From NCBI GenBank assembly GCA_963969395.1, contig OZ017799.1, positions 7,876,501 to 7,940,500 of the forward strand: a stretch of 64,000 bases of DNA. The letters run 5' to 3'. The notes under the pieces were generated by a model that worked only from the letters and a program-made list of their open reading frames with translations, did not search any database and was not told the origin of the DNA. Both the position numbers and the translations under genes were made by a program. This document shows, piece by piece, positions 1 to 20,246 of the stretch. Source of the DNA: Pseudoscleropodium purum (taxonomy: Eukaryota > Streptophyta > Bryopsida > Hypnales > Brachytheciaceae). Each line of letters begins with the position of its first letter. Positions within the stretch are counted from its first letter, which is position 1.

Positions 1-1350
1 ATTATTTTGTACAAAAACCAGAGCCTCACGCCTATCTATAGTTCTAGTCGAGAGGTGTAGACCGTTGGTGCGCACATCTCGATAGCTGATCAGGCTCCGA
101 GGCGCAGAGGGAGAATACATAGCACGCATGCATGTAATGGTGGTGCCCTCAGGCAATACCACCTTTGCAGATCCCTCCTGGAAACGAAACACATTTGATC
201 CAGCCATAGTCATTAAATGTTTGGTTTGCCAAGTTGAAAGATTATTTTCATCAAAAAAATTCTTATCTCGCAAGATACTGTGTGTAGTTGCAGAGTCCAG
301 AAGTGCATCAGAAGACTCACCAGTGGAGGTGTCTTCAGTGACAAATGCTTCTGGATCTTCAGTCCCAAAGGGATCCATAGACGCATCCATGGTGTGAGAT
401 TCTCGAGCTTCAGTTCTAAGCTTCTTGTTCTCCTGGAACAGCTTAACAAAATAGTCCGCCGTCCGGCAAACGTTGGCTAGATGGCCAACTCGACCACATT
501 TGTGGCAAGAACGCATCTCTGATGGACGCTTACCATGGTTTGTTGTAGAAGAAGTGGTATTCTTCTTCTGGGTATTACGGTTGTCACGACTATAGCTACC
601 GGACTGTTTAGGACGAGGTTTAGGACGATATTTTTGTCCCTTAGGTTTTACATTGAAAACCTTGACAGCATGGGACTCTGGAACCGTAGTTCCAGTAGGA
701 CGGGCCTCTGCATTGCGCAAGAGGATCTCATTTTGCTTTTCAGCAAGAAGTAATAGAGACATGAGATCTGAGTGATTATTAAATTTCATGTTTCTGTACT
801 GCTGAGCAAGTACAGCAGAAACGGGTGGAAATGTTGAAAGAGTTTTCTCAATCATTTCTGCCTCGGTGATGGTCTGACCACACAACCGTAGTTGTGACAC
901 TATGCGGTACAACTCATTATTGAAAGCAACAAATGTTGGAAAATCCAACACTCGTAAATGTGTCCAATCATGTAAAGCTCTAGGTAAGAAGATGGTCTTT
1001 TGGTGATCAAAACGAGCTTTGAGCTTTTTCCAAAGCTCATCAGGTTTATCTATTTCTAAATATTGATGCTGCAACGAGGGGACAATGTGACGACGAAGCA
1101 GCAATAAAGTCTTCCAGGAAGTAGCGGGAGAAACGGAAGCACTTACAGTAGTATCTGTATCAAATGAAATAGAGTCCGATAAATTCTCTGCAAATACATA
1201 CGCTTTCGCAGTTTTCGCCCATAATAAATAGTTGCTCCCATCCGCTGCCAACTGTGGAAATAAAAGCGGCTGAAGTCGCGGTGCCTCAATAACAGTAGCG
1301 GATACCGGAATAGTGGTAGAAGTAGCAACTGAGGAAGTCGAAGTAGTCAT
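1..1350 (-). CDS. Ty1/copia gag and start of protease (partial, runs off left edge)
   Basis: An uninterrupted frame of about 450 codons starts with ATG at 1350 on the minus strand and is still open at base 1. The N-terminal two thirds read like a copia-type Gag (UBN2/retrotran_gag fold), with a stretch around residues 90-130 on the pattern W..L...F. A basic linker follows, then a CCHC zinc knuckle (CHKCGRVGHLANVC) near residue 280. After it comes an aspartic-protease start with the motif LLDSATTHSIL, and then a segment like the copia LISYRDVRTNG box. Gag packages the element RNA, and the protease cuts the polyprotein. There are no stops or frameshifts in the visible part, so the copy may be fairly young. 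Integrase, reverse transcriptase and RNase H would lie beyond the left edge. The frame has no stop inside the window, so it is easily missed by ORF callers that need both ends. Confidence 0.9.
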   Translation of the reverse strand, partial: MTTSTSSVATSTTIPVSATVIEAPRLQPLLFPQLAADGSNYLLWAKTAKAYVFAENLSDSISFDTDTTVSASVSPATSWKTLLLLRRHIVPSLQHQYLEIDKPDELWKKLKARFDHQKTIFLPRALHDWTHLRVLDFPTFVAFNNELYRIVSQLRLCGQTITEAEMIEKTLSTFPPVSAVLAQQYRNMKFNNHSDLMSLLLLAEKQNEILLRNAEARPTGTTVPESHAVKVFNVKPKGQKYRPKPRPKQSGSYSRDNRNTQKKNTTSSTTNHGKRPSEMRSCHKCGRVGHLANVCRTADYFVKLFQENKKLRTEARESHTMDASMDPFGTEDPEAFVTEDTSTGESSDALLDSATTHSILRDKNFFDENNLSTWQTKHLMTMAGSNVFRFQEGSAKVVLPEGTTITCMRAMYSPSAPRSLISYRDVRTNGLHLSTRTIDRREALVFVQNN

Positions 1351-2229
1351 GATGTAGAAGAAGGAAGAAAAATATAGCTTCGGGAAGAAATTAGGGTTTA
1401 AAAAAAAATAGGTTTGAATAGAAAATTAGGGTTTGAAATGAAATAAAAGATAAAGAAAAAAATGAAGTTGAAGATAAAGAAAAATAAAATAAAATAAATA
1501 AAAGGATGAAATAAAGATAAAGTAAAAGGTAAAAGTAAAGGTAAAGTAAAAAGTAAGATAAAAGTAAAAGATAAAGATAAAGATATAAGATAAAGATAAA
1601 AATAAAAATAAAAATAAAAATAAAATATATTTTATGAAAATATAAAATTAGAAATGAAAAGTCAATTAAAATAAAGAGAAAATTAAAATTAAAATTAAAA
1701 TAGTTGGAAGCAAGGGTTTGAAGAGAAAACTTCGAAAACTCAAGGTGTGAAGAGAAAAACTAGAAGTGAAGAAAGAAGGCCAAAGGATGCGTATAGAATG
1801 AAGAAGGAGTGAACAAACAAGAAGGGAAGGAGAAAAAAAAATTGAAAAAACAGAAGGGCAACGAAGATGGAGCTTGAAGGGAAGGGAATTGCCTGGCGGG
1901 AGGGAGCTGGTAGGAGCTCGGGGAGCAGCCGTGCAGAAGCACAGGGAAGTCAGGGAGAGAACAGGGGTTGCAGAATGACTGGCAGGGAGCAGAAAGGGAG
2001 CCGGGGTGAACTAGAGAGGGGTGCTGGCTGGAAGAGGCAGGGCCAGGCCGGGAGGGGGAGGGGGGGGGAGCTTGGCTAGGTGAGCTGGAGATGGTGGCAG
2101 GCAGAAGGTGAGGAGAGTGCGGGGTGGAGGGTAACAAAAAAAAACAAAAAAACAAAATCCAGAAACAAAAGCAAAAACAAATGGGAAGTAGGAAATTTAA
2201 GACGAACGTCTAAGAGCGTGCTGATAACG
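1351..2229 (-). mobile_element. Leader of the copia element (low complexity, untranslated)
   Basis: The stretch lies between the gag start and the LTR. On the plus strand it is almost pure purine: repeated AAAGATAAAG-like blocks at about 1440-1700, then a G-rich block at about 1860-2130. On the element's sense strand this makes a pyrimidine-rich leader of about 880 bases. A 131-codon Pro/Ser-rich frame (1760-2155, minus) follows from the composition and is not called as a gene. Confidence 0.7.
2214..2229 (-). other. Primer binding site of the copia element
   Basis: Just inside the LTR end, the minus strand reads CGTTATCAGCACGC. This is the usual position and style of a copia minus-strand primer site (compare TGGTATCAGAGC, complementary to initiator tRNA-Met). 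The match to tRNA-Met is partial, so the priming tRNA is not certain. Confidence 0.55.
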
Positions 2230-2444
2230 TGTTGAGTATAATAAACGAAACAAAATCACAAAGCAATAAACAACACCAAAGTATACTCAAAGAACTAAGT
2301 GTCTTCATAATAAGTTGGTGGTATATACAAGGGGAGAAGGGAGAGAGACAATGAATAGTTCCCTTCTCCCATTGGACAAGAATGATTCCCTAAGCCACGT
2401 GTCACTCACCATTATGGTGAGCGTTCACACTACATATCTTAACA
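2230..2444 (-). mobile_element. 5' LTR of the copia element
   Basis: The LTR is 215 bp. On its sense strand it runs from TGTTAAGATATG to TACTCAACA, giving the standard TG...CA ends. A TATA-like TTGTATATACC lies in the middle. The element reads leftward from here. The 3' LTR is outside the window, so the two LTRs cannot be compared for age and no target duplication can be checked; the flanking five bases on this side are CAAAC. Confidence 0.75.
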
Positions 2445-2454
2445 CAAACAAAAG

Positions 2455-5400
2455 GAAGCTAAGCTTATCATCAGTTCTGCTGCAGCTCCACTTCACTTGG
2501 AGGGGAGGGAGAGGGTTGCAGATTCCACATGGAATCCCCATACCGACATTCACTGTGTAGACCGCCTGTGTCCCCCACTTTAACGGTCGGTGCCCTGCAA
2601 ACCACCACTTTTTGTTCCTGTTCCTAGTTATTCTTATTATTACACTGGTCAAATTTTCATTTTTTTTTGTTGGCAACTGAAAGGAGGTTTCAACACACCG
2701 AAGAATGTGACATTTGGATACCATATGCAAAAGTTAGGAAGGAATAAAGACTAGTCCTAAAATAGTTTCTTCTACATAGGTACATAATTGACTTTGGAGA
2801 CATACGCAGAGTCAAGAGGGTAATTCAAGGTCAATGGTGCATTTGGGGGGGTGGGGTGGGGGGGTCACCTTATTAAAAAACATTGCCACCAAACCTTGGC
2901 AATAACCTTGGCAATGATACTTTGGCTTTGCCATATTTGTTCAATGCTAAAAAGCTCCACACCATGCTAACACCTTTTACTATATACAAGTTTTGTCATT
3001 TCTTGTATCACTCCCACATTTGCTTGGCAACTAAGGGCTTTTGCAAAGGTCAATTATACACTCACACTAACTCAATCAACATTGACTATGGTCTTTGTGG
3101 AAATAAATAGGGTTTTAATGGGTGGTTTGTGTGGGGTATGGAGTGGCCATGGCACCACCACAAGTTTCATACAACAATTAGTGCTTCACTACTAGTTGTT
3201 GTCATGGTCAATTGCAAGGCAATTAGTAGCAATATTCTAAGAGCTTCTCCAATGTAATCCAAAATTTGGCTTGCCAACTTACGATCTGACTTTTCTTTGT
3301 TTTGGAATTAGAACTTGAATTATTTTTCATTAGAAGTGTATTCAAAACTTTAAAGTACTTTGTATAGATACAATAAAATTCAAATTTAGACATTGGACAA
3401 AAATATTCAATTTCAAGAACAAGGTGTATTAGTAATCATGATCTACCAATATTAATATATTTTTTGTCTTTTAACTAGCTTATGAACTAATTTATTTTCC
3501 TTATCCAAGCTTTGATTTTGAGTTTCCTTGTGCCCATGCAAAGTACTTTTTCAATACACTTGCAATGAAAAAATTCAAATTCAAATAATAAACTAGTCAA
3601 CACTTCACATTGGAACTGTTCTAAACCAGAAAACATGCAACATGCCTTCAATATTAAAAGGGCACCCATATCCTTTCCCATGAAGTCCAACTCCAAAAAT
3701 TGATATTTCAAATGATATTTTGGCTTGCACTCTGCCCTTCCCAAGGTGAAAGACAACAATAATTTTGCCATTTATCATTTTTTACTAAATCTAAGTAAAA
3801 GACTTGACATATATAATGTATAACTTGAATAAATGCTTTGATTTGTACAATCATAAGAAGGTGCCTCCTTCTTTGAGACATTGGTGCTTCCTTCTCAAAT
3901 ATCTCAAGGGTATGAGAGAAGTATCAAATAAAAATCTTACAATTTCACAAACGGGTCAACAAACATGGCCTATGTTCATTTGTTCATTTTTTGTTTTTCT
4001 CTATGACAATGGGTAGATTGCATGGATGGATTAATACTTGGGAAGCATTGCATAAATATATGACAAACATGGGTCTCCAAATTGAGATGAAAATCATTAA
4101 TGGATAATGTAAGGTTATGAGTTCAATGAAGTCAAGAGTAGAAAATCAAGGCCACTATCTAAGACACATTTTATTTGGTTTCTGCTTCCAAGAGACAATT
4201 TAGATTTTTTTCCACCCTTCTTGAGGATGTCTTTGAAAATATTTCAAAATTTTGGAGCATGCAAAGTTCCTAAGAAAGGCTAAATGCACATTAAATCTAA
4301 AGCCTAGGATGCAACCCTGTCTCAAATCTCAAATTAATCAAATAATTTCTTTTTAAATTCTCATATTGTAGATGCATTTTTCATTTCTAAAGTTCCTACA
4401 AAAATCATAATAAGGGCTTCTTTGAGTCCTCTGCAGTATTTCAAGGATAAAGGCTTAAACAAATGACCATCACAGATTTTTTTAGCACTTTATTCTTCAT
4501 AAAAGATACACTTTTTTACAAGAATACTTGTCAATATATCCCCCTTAGCAATGGAAGAAATCAATAAGTTGTTAAAAAATCTTCAAAAGCTATTGAATGT
4601 CTATTTGGATGAAGAAAATATTTATCATACATATTTTATGACTTGACTCTTAAAACTATTCAAAAATTCTTCAAATGACTTGAAATCTAAACACACTTAA
4701 CTTGACATCTATCAATAGATGATGACTTGATATTTTGGGGTTTGAACTACTATACAAGAAGCAATTCAAATTTCAATCATTTTTAAAATTAGTCCCTTGA
4801 CCAAGTGAAGTTTGAATTTTGAAAATTGACATCTACAAAGAATAGTGATTAGTAAAATTACATTGTGACTTACCACTTATCCACGTGGTATGCAATTCTC
4901 TAAACTGGGCCTTGAATCAATGCACCAATCCATACCACACACATCCTTATACAATAACAATAAATATTTATATAGTGTAGAATGTCAAGAAAATAGTGAG
5001 GAAAAATCTAATTTCACTTTTCAGTATAGTTCAAAAACCCATCGTGCCTACCAACACCAATTTTCATTGTTTGAATGACTTTGCAACAATGCTACAGGAT
5101 GGAATAAGGAAAAATTTAATCCAAATCTGTTTGAGGAGTTGCTTGAACTGATTTTTGAGCTTATGATGATGGAAAATATTGTAGTATTCATGATTTTTCT
5201 AGAAAAGAAGATGTTGTAGAAATAGATCACCAAAAATGGACTTTTTAGTGTATTTTGAAAATTAGTACAAAAGTATCTTACTCTAAAATTTAGCCCAAAA
5301 AATTATCATTTTAAGACTTCAATTCAATTAACGAAAGGAAGTTTACATAGTCTATCCTTCTTCCAATTTATAATTTTGAAATTTTCCAAAACTAAATATT

Positions 5401-8400
5401 TTATTGTAATATAATATAATTTTGGGCTTATAACCATGGTCAAATAATTTTCTAATTATGGAATGATATGTAATTTTGGTTCACACCATGATGTTCTACA
5501 ATGGAATGATATGTAACCTTTAGGTCAAAATTAGTTTAGCCTATTGTGGAGAGTGACCTTTGGAGTTTTTGTATTGACAAATATAGGATCCACTTTGGAA
5601 CCATAGGGCCATTTAAGATATAACTAAAAAATGATAGAGTGAAGCTTGGATATAAAGAATGGATTTTGAAGCTACAACAAAAATAGAAGAATTTAAAGTC
5701 ACAACTAAAATTAAAGTCTACACAAAATTTAAATTGTGGGAACGAATGGAAATCTTTGGGTTCAATTCATTTTTAAAACCAAGACTAGATAAATTTAGAA
5801 CTAAAAACAAAAATGAGAGAGTTGAAATTATTTGTTGCAATTAACTAATAGGACTTACGAAAACAAATGGAGTATCTACTTTGCACCAATAGGGTTGAAT
5901 ATTTAGGATTTATGTATTTACAAATATAGGATTCGATCAACACATACTATTGGCAAACATATACATCTAAAGTTCACAATTGCCAAGACTTCTATGTCAA
6001 GCGAAGTTTACAAGACCTATAATTTTAAAAGAACAAGTCTATAACTAGTTTTTCAAACTTCAATTTGTAGCTATCTATAAATGTTGTTTTTTGTATTTAT
6101 TTCTTAAGATGTGATTACATGTCTACTCTTAGTTGTAAAATTTCATATTTTTTTGGTAAAAATTTGAAATGACCATGAATTTGTAAATAGAAAGAGATAC
6201 AATTCATATCAAATACACTATATGCTCAAAAAATTTAGAAATCTCTATAGATTTATATTATAGTGTAGAACATCGTGCAATTATTTACCTTGTCATTATA
6301 AAATAAAAAATTAGCACTCTATAGTTTTAAATTCTTTTTTCCAAATTTCCATAACTACTATTTGAAAATGATTTATTCCAATGATAACCTTTAGGTTGGA
6401 ATTGGTTTAGCCAATATTGAATGAAATATAGTTCTGTTTTGAAAAATATAGGGAGCACTAGTTGTGAAGAATCACTCAGACACAACTTGGCTATGGTGTC
6501 ATGAGGCCAAATACTTAAATTAAAGAAATAAAGCCACACCTTGGCCATGGAATCATGATTCTCCATGACCAAAGCCATGAAATGAAGCCAACAAATGCAA
6601 CTATGGCTATTGCTTCATATAATTTGTATGTCCCTTCAATAACATTTGCATTATTTTAATAAAAATAAATTTTGACCTTTGAGAATTGAAAGAGTATTTC
6701 AAGACCAAATTCATTTATATTTATAAATTTATTTTATATTGTATTTTATTATTGCCAACAATATGCTAGTAGAATGTTTCATTTATTAGAGGAAAATTTG
6801 AGACTCTTTAGAAAGTTGAGTGCCTCACATATCTATTACAATGATCCCATTAAGGTGACCTAAATATCTTCAATATAATCTTAGGGCTTTGCTCATGTGG
6901 AATGAACTTTAGTAGGTTTATGAAATTAAATTCAATAAGTTTCTTTGAGTTGTTCCATACATTAAGCCCTTCATACAATTTTCAATTTAATTTCATTGTG
7001 ATCTATATTGCATTTTGTGCTCCATTCTTTGTGCATCTAATTCATTTCTTGTTGGATTCCATATTTATGGTACTTCTATTAGGGTATCTTTGATTATTGT
7101 TATGATTTATTAACCAACATTGATTATTGAATGAATCACAATGTACTAGAGTTATTTTTTCTTGAGAAACAATGTCATCAAGGAGATTGAGAAGGTTGTA
7201 ATTTAGATGATTTGTATGAGCAAAAGCCAAGGTTTAAATTAGAATGAGTGATTCAATAAATATCTTTTAATATTGTCTAGAATTTAAACCTTGTGCAATT
7301 TGTTTTTGAAAGCTATAAAAAAAAAGTTAGAAAATGGACTCATTACATTATTTTTCCAACAAGATGTCATGATTGCTTAAAAAAAGGATGCTCTATAACT
7401 TTCACAAGAATAATGAAAATGAAACGAGTAAATTGCTCTTTATAAATACAAAAATTTAAACTATAAAAAATGAATTTTTTAAAATTGAAGTTTCAAACTT
7501 TTGTTATATATATATTTTTATAGTTTGAATATTTTGAACTTTGTGTGGCATAAATTTTTTTCCTAGGCAACAATTTTAAATAAAAATTGCATTACTAAAA
7601 ATGCTAATATGTTTTGCTATCTCAAAAAAAGTTTAAAAAAAATATACCAAAAATTGAGATTAGAGAAACTAAACCAAACCAAACCTTCAATTGTTCTTCA
7701 AGGAAACACTTGGATCTTTAAAGATTATAGAATAAATTTATATAGAGTGTATCAAAGGATTTACAACAAACATTAATCTATTCCATAAAAATAGAAAAAC
7801 TAGAGAATCTTTAAAAGTAAATTTAATAAGATGTTTGCTTTAAGATGGAAAATTGAAAGAATCTTATTATGGCTTTTGCAATAATTATCATTTAAACACT
7901 TTTGTTTAGAATTATAAAGAAATTATTGCACGTGACAAAAGACAAAGAGTTTTGTTGGAAAAACAAAATTTAATCATAAAAAATGATCATTTCCAATAGA
8001 AAATTAGTTGCTTTACCCATTGGAACATATGATCAATTCACCTCCATGCATGACTTATGGCTTTTACCCTATGCTTTATTTGAATTTGACGTTTCATTGC
8101 ATATTTGTTCTTTATGGGAAGCCTGATCTATTCTAATGACCACTTTCTAAATTCCCATATCTATATGAGGGTCAAATTTCGATTGCTAATGTCTTCCAAG
8201 TCAAAAGTGGAGACCCAAAATTTTCAATCTTTAATAAGCATCACTAGTAGCGAAGAAAGTATTTGTGCCCTATTTCTTATTTATTTTATAGAAACGAATT
8301 TAAAATTAGATTAAAATTTATAAATGTATATTATATTGATGAATATTATCATTTGAATCGGCTTATTTTTCTATTTTGTAATTAGAAAATCAATAGACTT

Positions 8401-11400
8401 TGGTTAGAATCTAGAAGCCTAAAGTTTAGTAAAAATCATATATGTAAATTTAGAAAATTTCCAAAATAGCAAATTAGAGTAGCAATTGTATTTCTTAAGC
8501 TTCATTTAATTAATACCTAAATTTTTAGTACTCCAATCTAAAAGAATCATTTTCATTCCTAACTTCATATAAATATCAAGAAGCCTTAGAAAGCCAAATC
8601 TAATCTAATTGCAAATACATTCCAATACATATTGCCATTTGTATTTTTTTATTCATATTTAATTTGTAAAATTTCTTGCAATTTGGAATGAATTTTGAGA
8701 AATTTGGACATCTAAAATGGAGTATCAAATTTTTTTTTTTCATCTTCATTTTTTTTATGTGAAACTAGGAAATAAACAAACTTCTAAAGTGTTGAGTTTT
8801 TACAAAGATCCAATGGTTGAAAATAAAATAAATTTGTTGTTTTGTTGTAGGCATCAATTGGGTAGAAGGAAGGCAACATCATTTGTTTTGAAAATTTGTG
8901 TACTTCTTCCTAATTTGAGTCTCTACTACATTTGAAGTCCTTAAATCTTCTTTACAAAGGAATTTAAAGTTACGGGCCTCAAAAAGTTGACAAAGCCATA
9001 TTATCAAAATTTTAGAAAGTCTTGAAAAAGAAAATTTGTTTTACTTTGCAAGCTTTGTTCTCATAGATACATTATCTGTAAATCCATGACTCTTTATGGG
9101 TGACATTAATACTAGTTAATGAATAAGACCCTACAATTACAAATTCTAAAGATAGAATGAAATTTTATTAATAGCATTTTTTTAAAAGAGTATTGATTTT
9201 TGATAATTTCCTAAAGATTTGTCAATTCTTGACACATGGATCTTTAGAAGTTAAATTATTAAGAAGATTCCAAATTCAATTCATTTAGAACTCTTTGAAA
9301 TCATGACCTAAATTGCCAATATGTAAACACATGATACATGAGAAGTATGTAGTATTAACCCCTAAAGGACCAACAAAAGCCTTTTTTCTGCCAAAAAATA
9401 CTCAAAACTGCCATTTCTAGAGCAAAAGGTAAAAAACAATTTTAAATGTTTTTTTTCCACATCTAACCATAGTATCTTATACCTGACTAGTATGAGAATG
9501 TGTGGTAAAAATTTCAGAATTTTTGACCTCATAGATTGTAAGATAACTATATTTAAAGTAATGAAAAACAAGTTTTTTAGCACATTGTAGGATTGGATTT
9601 TTTGACTTTGGACATTTTTAACTTTAGTTTTTTGCACTATAGAGTTTTGAGCTTTAAATCTTTAAAGCTTACAATAGTGTAAAATTGAGTTGAAAATCTA
9701 AGAAAATAATAATAATTCAAAAAAATTAATTTTTATGCTTTAAAAAATTGTTAAGTAGAAGTAGGTATGAGATAGAAGGAAAATCTAAATTATTAATATC
9801 TCTAAAATGAAATTAAAATGCACTAATCCAAATAGTGAGATTGTTCTAGCCAGAAAGATAAGCTATAGGAAACTATTTTTTTTGAAAAATTATAAAAATT
9901 GCATTCAAAAATGAATCTAATAAGTTATTTTTTCAAAAAGATGCTCTAATTGCCTGAAAAACAAGATTGTCCATAACTTTCTTAGAAAAAAATTCAAGTT
10001 TAATGAATCAAAACTTTCCATGTATGCAAAATTATAATTTATGAGGAAAATAATTTTAATTTTTAAATATAAATTTTTGAAATTTTTTTTGTTGCTCCCC
10101 GTCCCCTATTTTAAGCTTATTTGGACATAACTTTGTTCCTGGGCACCAAATGAAAAAGAATAATAATATTCCCACAAAGCTAATCAATTTTTCTATCTTC
10201 AAAAAGAGCTTAAAAAAATCAAGAAATAATTTCAGCCCGTAGGTACCTATCCAAAATCCCATTTATCCCTTGAAGGGACAATAGTCCTTTAGGGATTGAT
10301 GTTGCCATGTTCGTGTGGACAAAGAATATGAAATTATAGAATTTAGATTTTTGCAAATCTTCAATTTCAAAGATATAATGATATTATTGACACAAAGAAA
10401 TACAATATTGATTTATTGATAATTTTATGAAGTTATTAAAATTTTTAATAGTTATTATATTAATATTCTATAATATATTTTATAAAATATTAATTCAATA
10501 TTACATTCTTTTTTGTCACATGAACTTATATTTAAATTTTATTTCAATTATATTATTAATAGTATGTTATTATAATTATTATGATAAAAACACTCTTATA
10601 CGTATCAAACTCTATACTAACATATTTGCAAGTAACTACCATTTTATAAGGTTCATGTAGTAAGAAAGGATATGATTTGGGAAAGTGTGATTCCTTATCT
10701 ATTGTGACCTACTTATAGACCCACAGTTGAAACTACTTTGAAAGTCATGTTTTTATGAATTCAATGAAAATGAACATGTAGTTTCCACAAAGGTTCATTA
10801 TTATCCCACAATCTTGAGGGACACTTTTGAATTATTATTGCAACAAAGTAGAGAATAAAGAGACACATTAGCATTAAAATGAAACAGAATAGTGCACCCT
10901 CTTAAAGACAACAATGGGAAGCTACATATTTTTATTTTGACCACCTATAATGTGTCTTTTTCCCAAATAAACTAATTTGACAAAAATGCATGTCAAAAGT
11001 TCTTTGATTTACCATTCTCGTATGTGTGGAAGGGAAATTGTGAATTTGATAAATCTAAATATATATAATGATAAATCTGATGATAATAGGTCATCCTACC
11101 TACATTTGAATGTAAGAATAGAGTTCACATCTTAAACACTTCAAATGTGAATTATATTCTTACACCATAATCAATAATTAAAAGATAGGATTTAAAGTTA
11201 TCCATTGGTCCTTTCCAAATCTTTAGTTGATGAACATGAATAATATATGCTAGAAGATTATTCATGACCCTATACAATCAAAACTCTATGCATATTCCCT
11301 CAATAAGTTTTAAATTCTCATATATATGTTACATAATTTTACCCCCTTATAAATCTATAAACAAATTTGTTAGATATTAAACATTATTAATTCTTCAATA

Positions 11401-11599
11401 CATCCTTGTAACTATATCTTGCTACATGTTAAAATAGCCCCAAGTTGATGATTTAGAAGTATATATTACTATCAACAACCCAAAGGTTGGTAAGTTAAAT
11501 AATGTTATGTCTTAGAAATTTTCACTTCCTACTTTGTACCAAAAAATTGAGGACAAAAAGATCCATTCTATATCAAGATGCTTCTCTATATACTGTTAA
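2455..11599. repeat. Block A: long non-coding repeat, first copy
   Basis: This gene-free AT-rich block of about 9.1 kb matches block B (28041-37860) collinearly and in the same orientation. Examples of matching stretches are the left end around GCTGCAGCTCCACTTCA (2479; B 28079), CATAAGAAGGT (3852; B 29400), the CAATTGCCAAGAC region (5977; B 33130), GAAAGCCAAATCTAATC (8590; B 35708) and ATGCTAGAAGATTATTC (11247; B 37460). Identity by eye ranges from about 80% to above 90%. Block A carries a 0.94 kb insertion at 9359-10294 that B lacks, and lacks B's insertion at about 29935-31240. No protein domain was recognised; its short frames are broken between the two copies. It could be an old segmental duplication or a large non-autonomous element. 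Confidence 0.8.
9359..10294. mobile_element. TTAA-flanked inverted-repeat element I-1 (936 bp)
   Basis: The left end is TTAA followed by CCCCTAAAGGAC. The right end is GTCCTTTAGGG followed by ATTGATG, a decayed TTAA. The ends are inverted repeats of about 11 bp. At the same place block B reads GTGTTAATGCTGG (TTAA at 36473-36476) with no insert, so the insertion boundaries are seen directly. The interior is AT-rich with no convincing transposase. It matches element I-3 (22131-23052) in inverted orientation, for instance in the shared ACTCAAAACTGCC and TGTGGTAAAAATTTCA stretches. This makes it a non-autonomous DNA transposon, with piggyBac-like ends as the closest known style. Confidence 0.8.
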
Positions 11600-11710
11600 C
11601 CCCTAAATGTCCAACTAACCATATGTGGTCAATCTAAAGTTTCAAGCTCATTTTAGTAGGGGTAGTTAAATAAATTTGACCTTTTCAAATTTATTTAGGC
11701 AATTTAAGGG
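11600..11710. mobile_element. TTAA-flanked mini element I-2 (111 bp)
   Basis: TTAA (11596-11599) is followed by CCCCTAAATG, and the other side ends AATTTAAGGG followed by TTAA (11711-11714). The target duplication is perfect and the inverted ends are of the same type as I-1. It sits at or next to the right end of block A. Confidence 0.7.
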
Positions 11711-12096
11711 TTAACTATTGAAAACTTTCATTTTTCACTGAAAAAGATAAATATTTGATTTTTTAGAGGTCTTCAAAGCCATGTACGTCCATTCATGGAA
11801 GAATAAAGTTTGCTAATTTTACTTCATTTCCAAACTTTGCTCAAAGTTTGCCAATTTCACTTGATTTGAGATCTAAAAAGTTGTACTTCTCCCTTTGCTT
11901 TTAAAATGGTCTCAAAGGAAAAAGTAAATTGTTGATCTCGAGTTATTTGCAATTTATACTTATAATAAAAATTGCATTTCAACAATTGCAAGATGGATTG
12001 TGTAATGAATTTGAGAGCTTGGCCATTGAAGTGATAATACTCAAGAAAATTTTACAGCTCATTGCCTTCCATTGGAAATGGTGGAAAATACCAGTT

Positions 12097-20246
<8,150 letters not shown>

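Noticed and set aside
1760..2155. 131-codon Pro/Ser-rich frame on the minus strand
   Set aside because: It comes from the pyrimidine-rich copia leader; composition alone keeps it open, and there is no motif.
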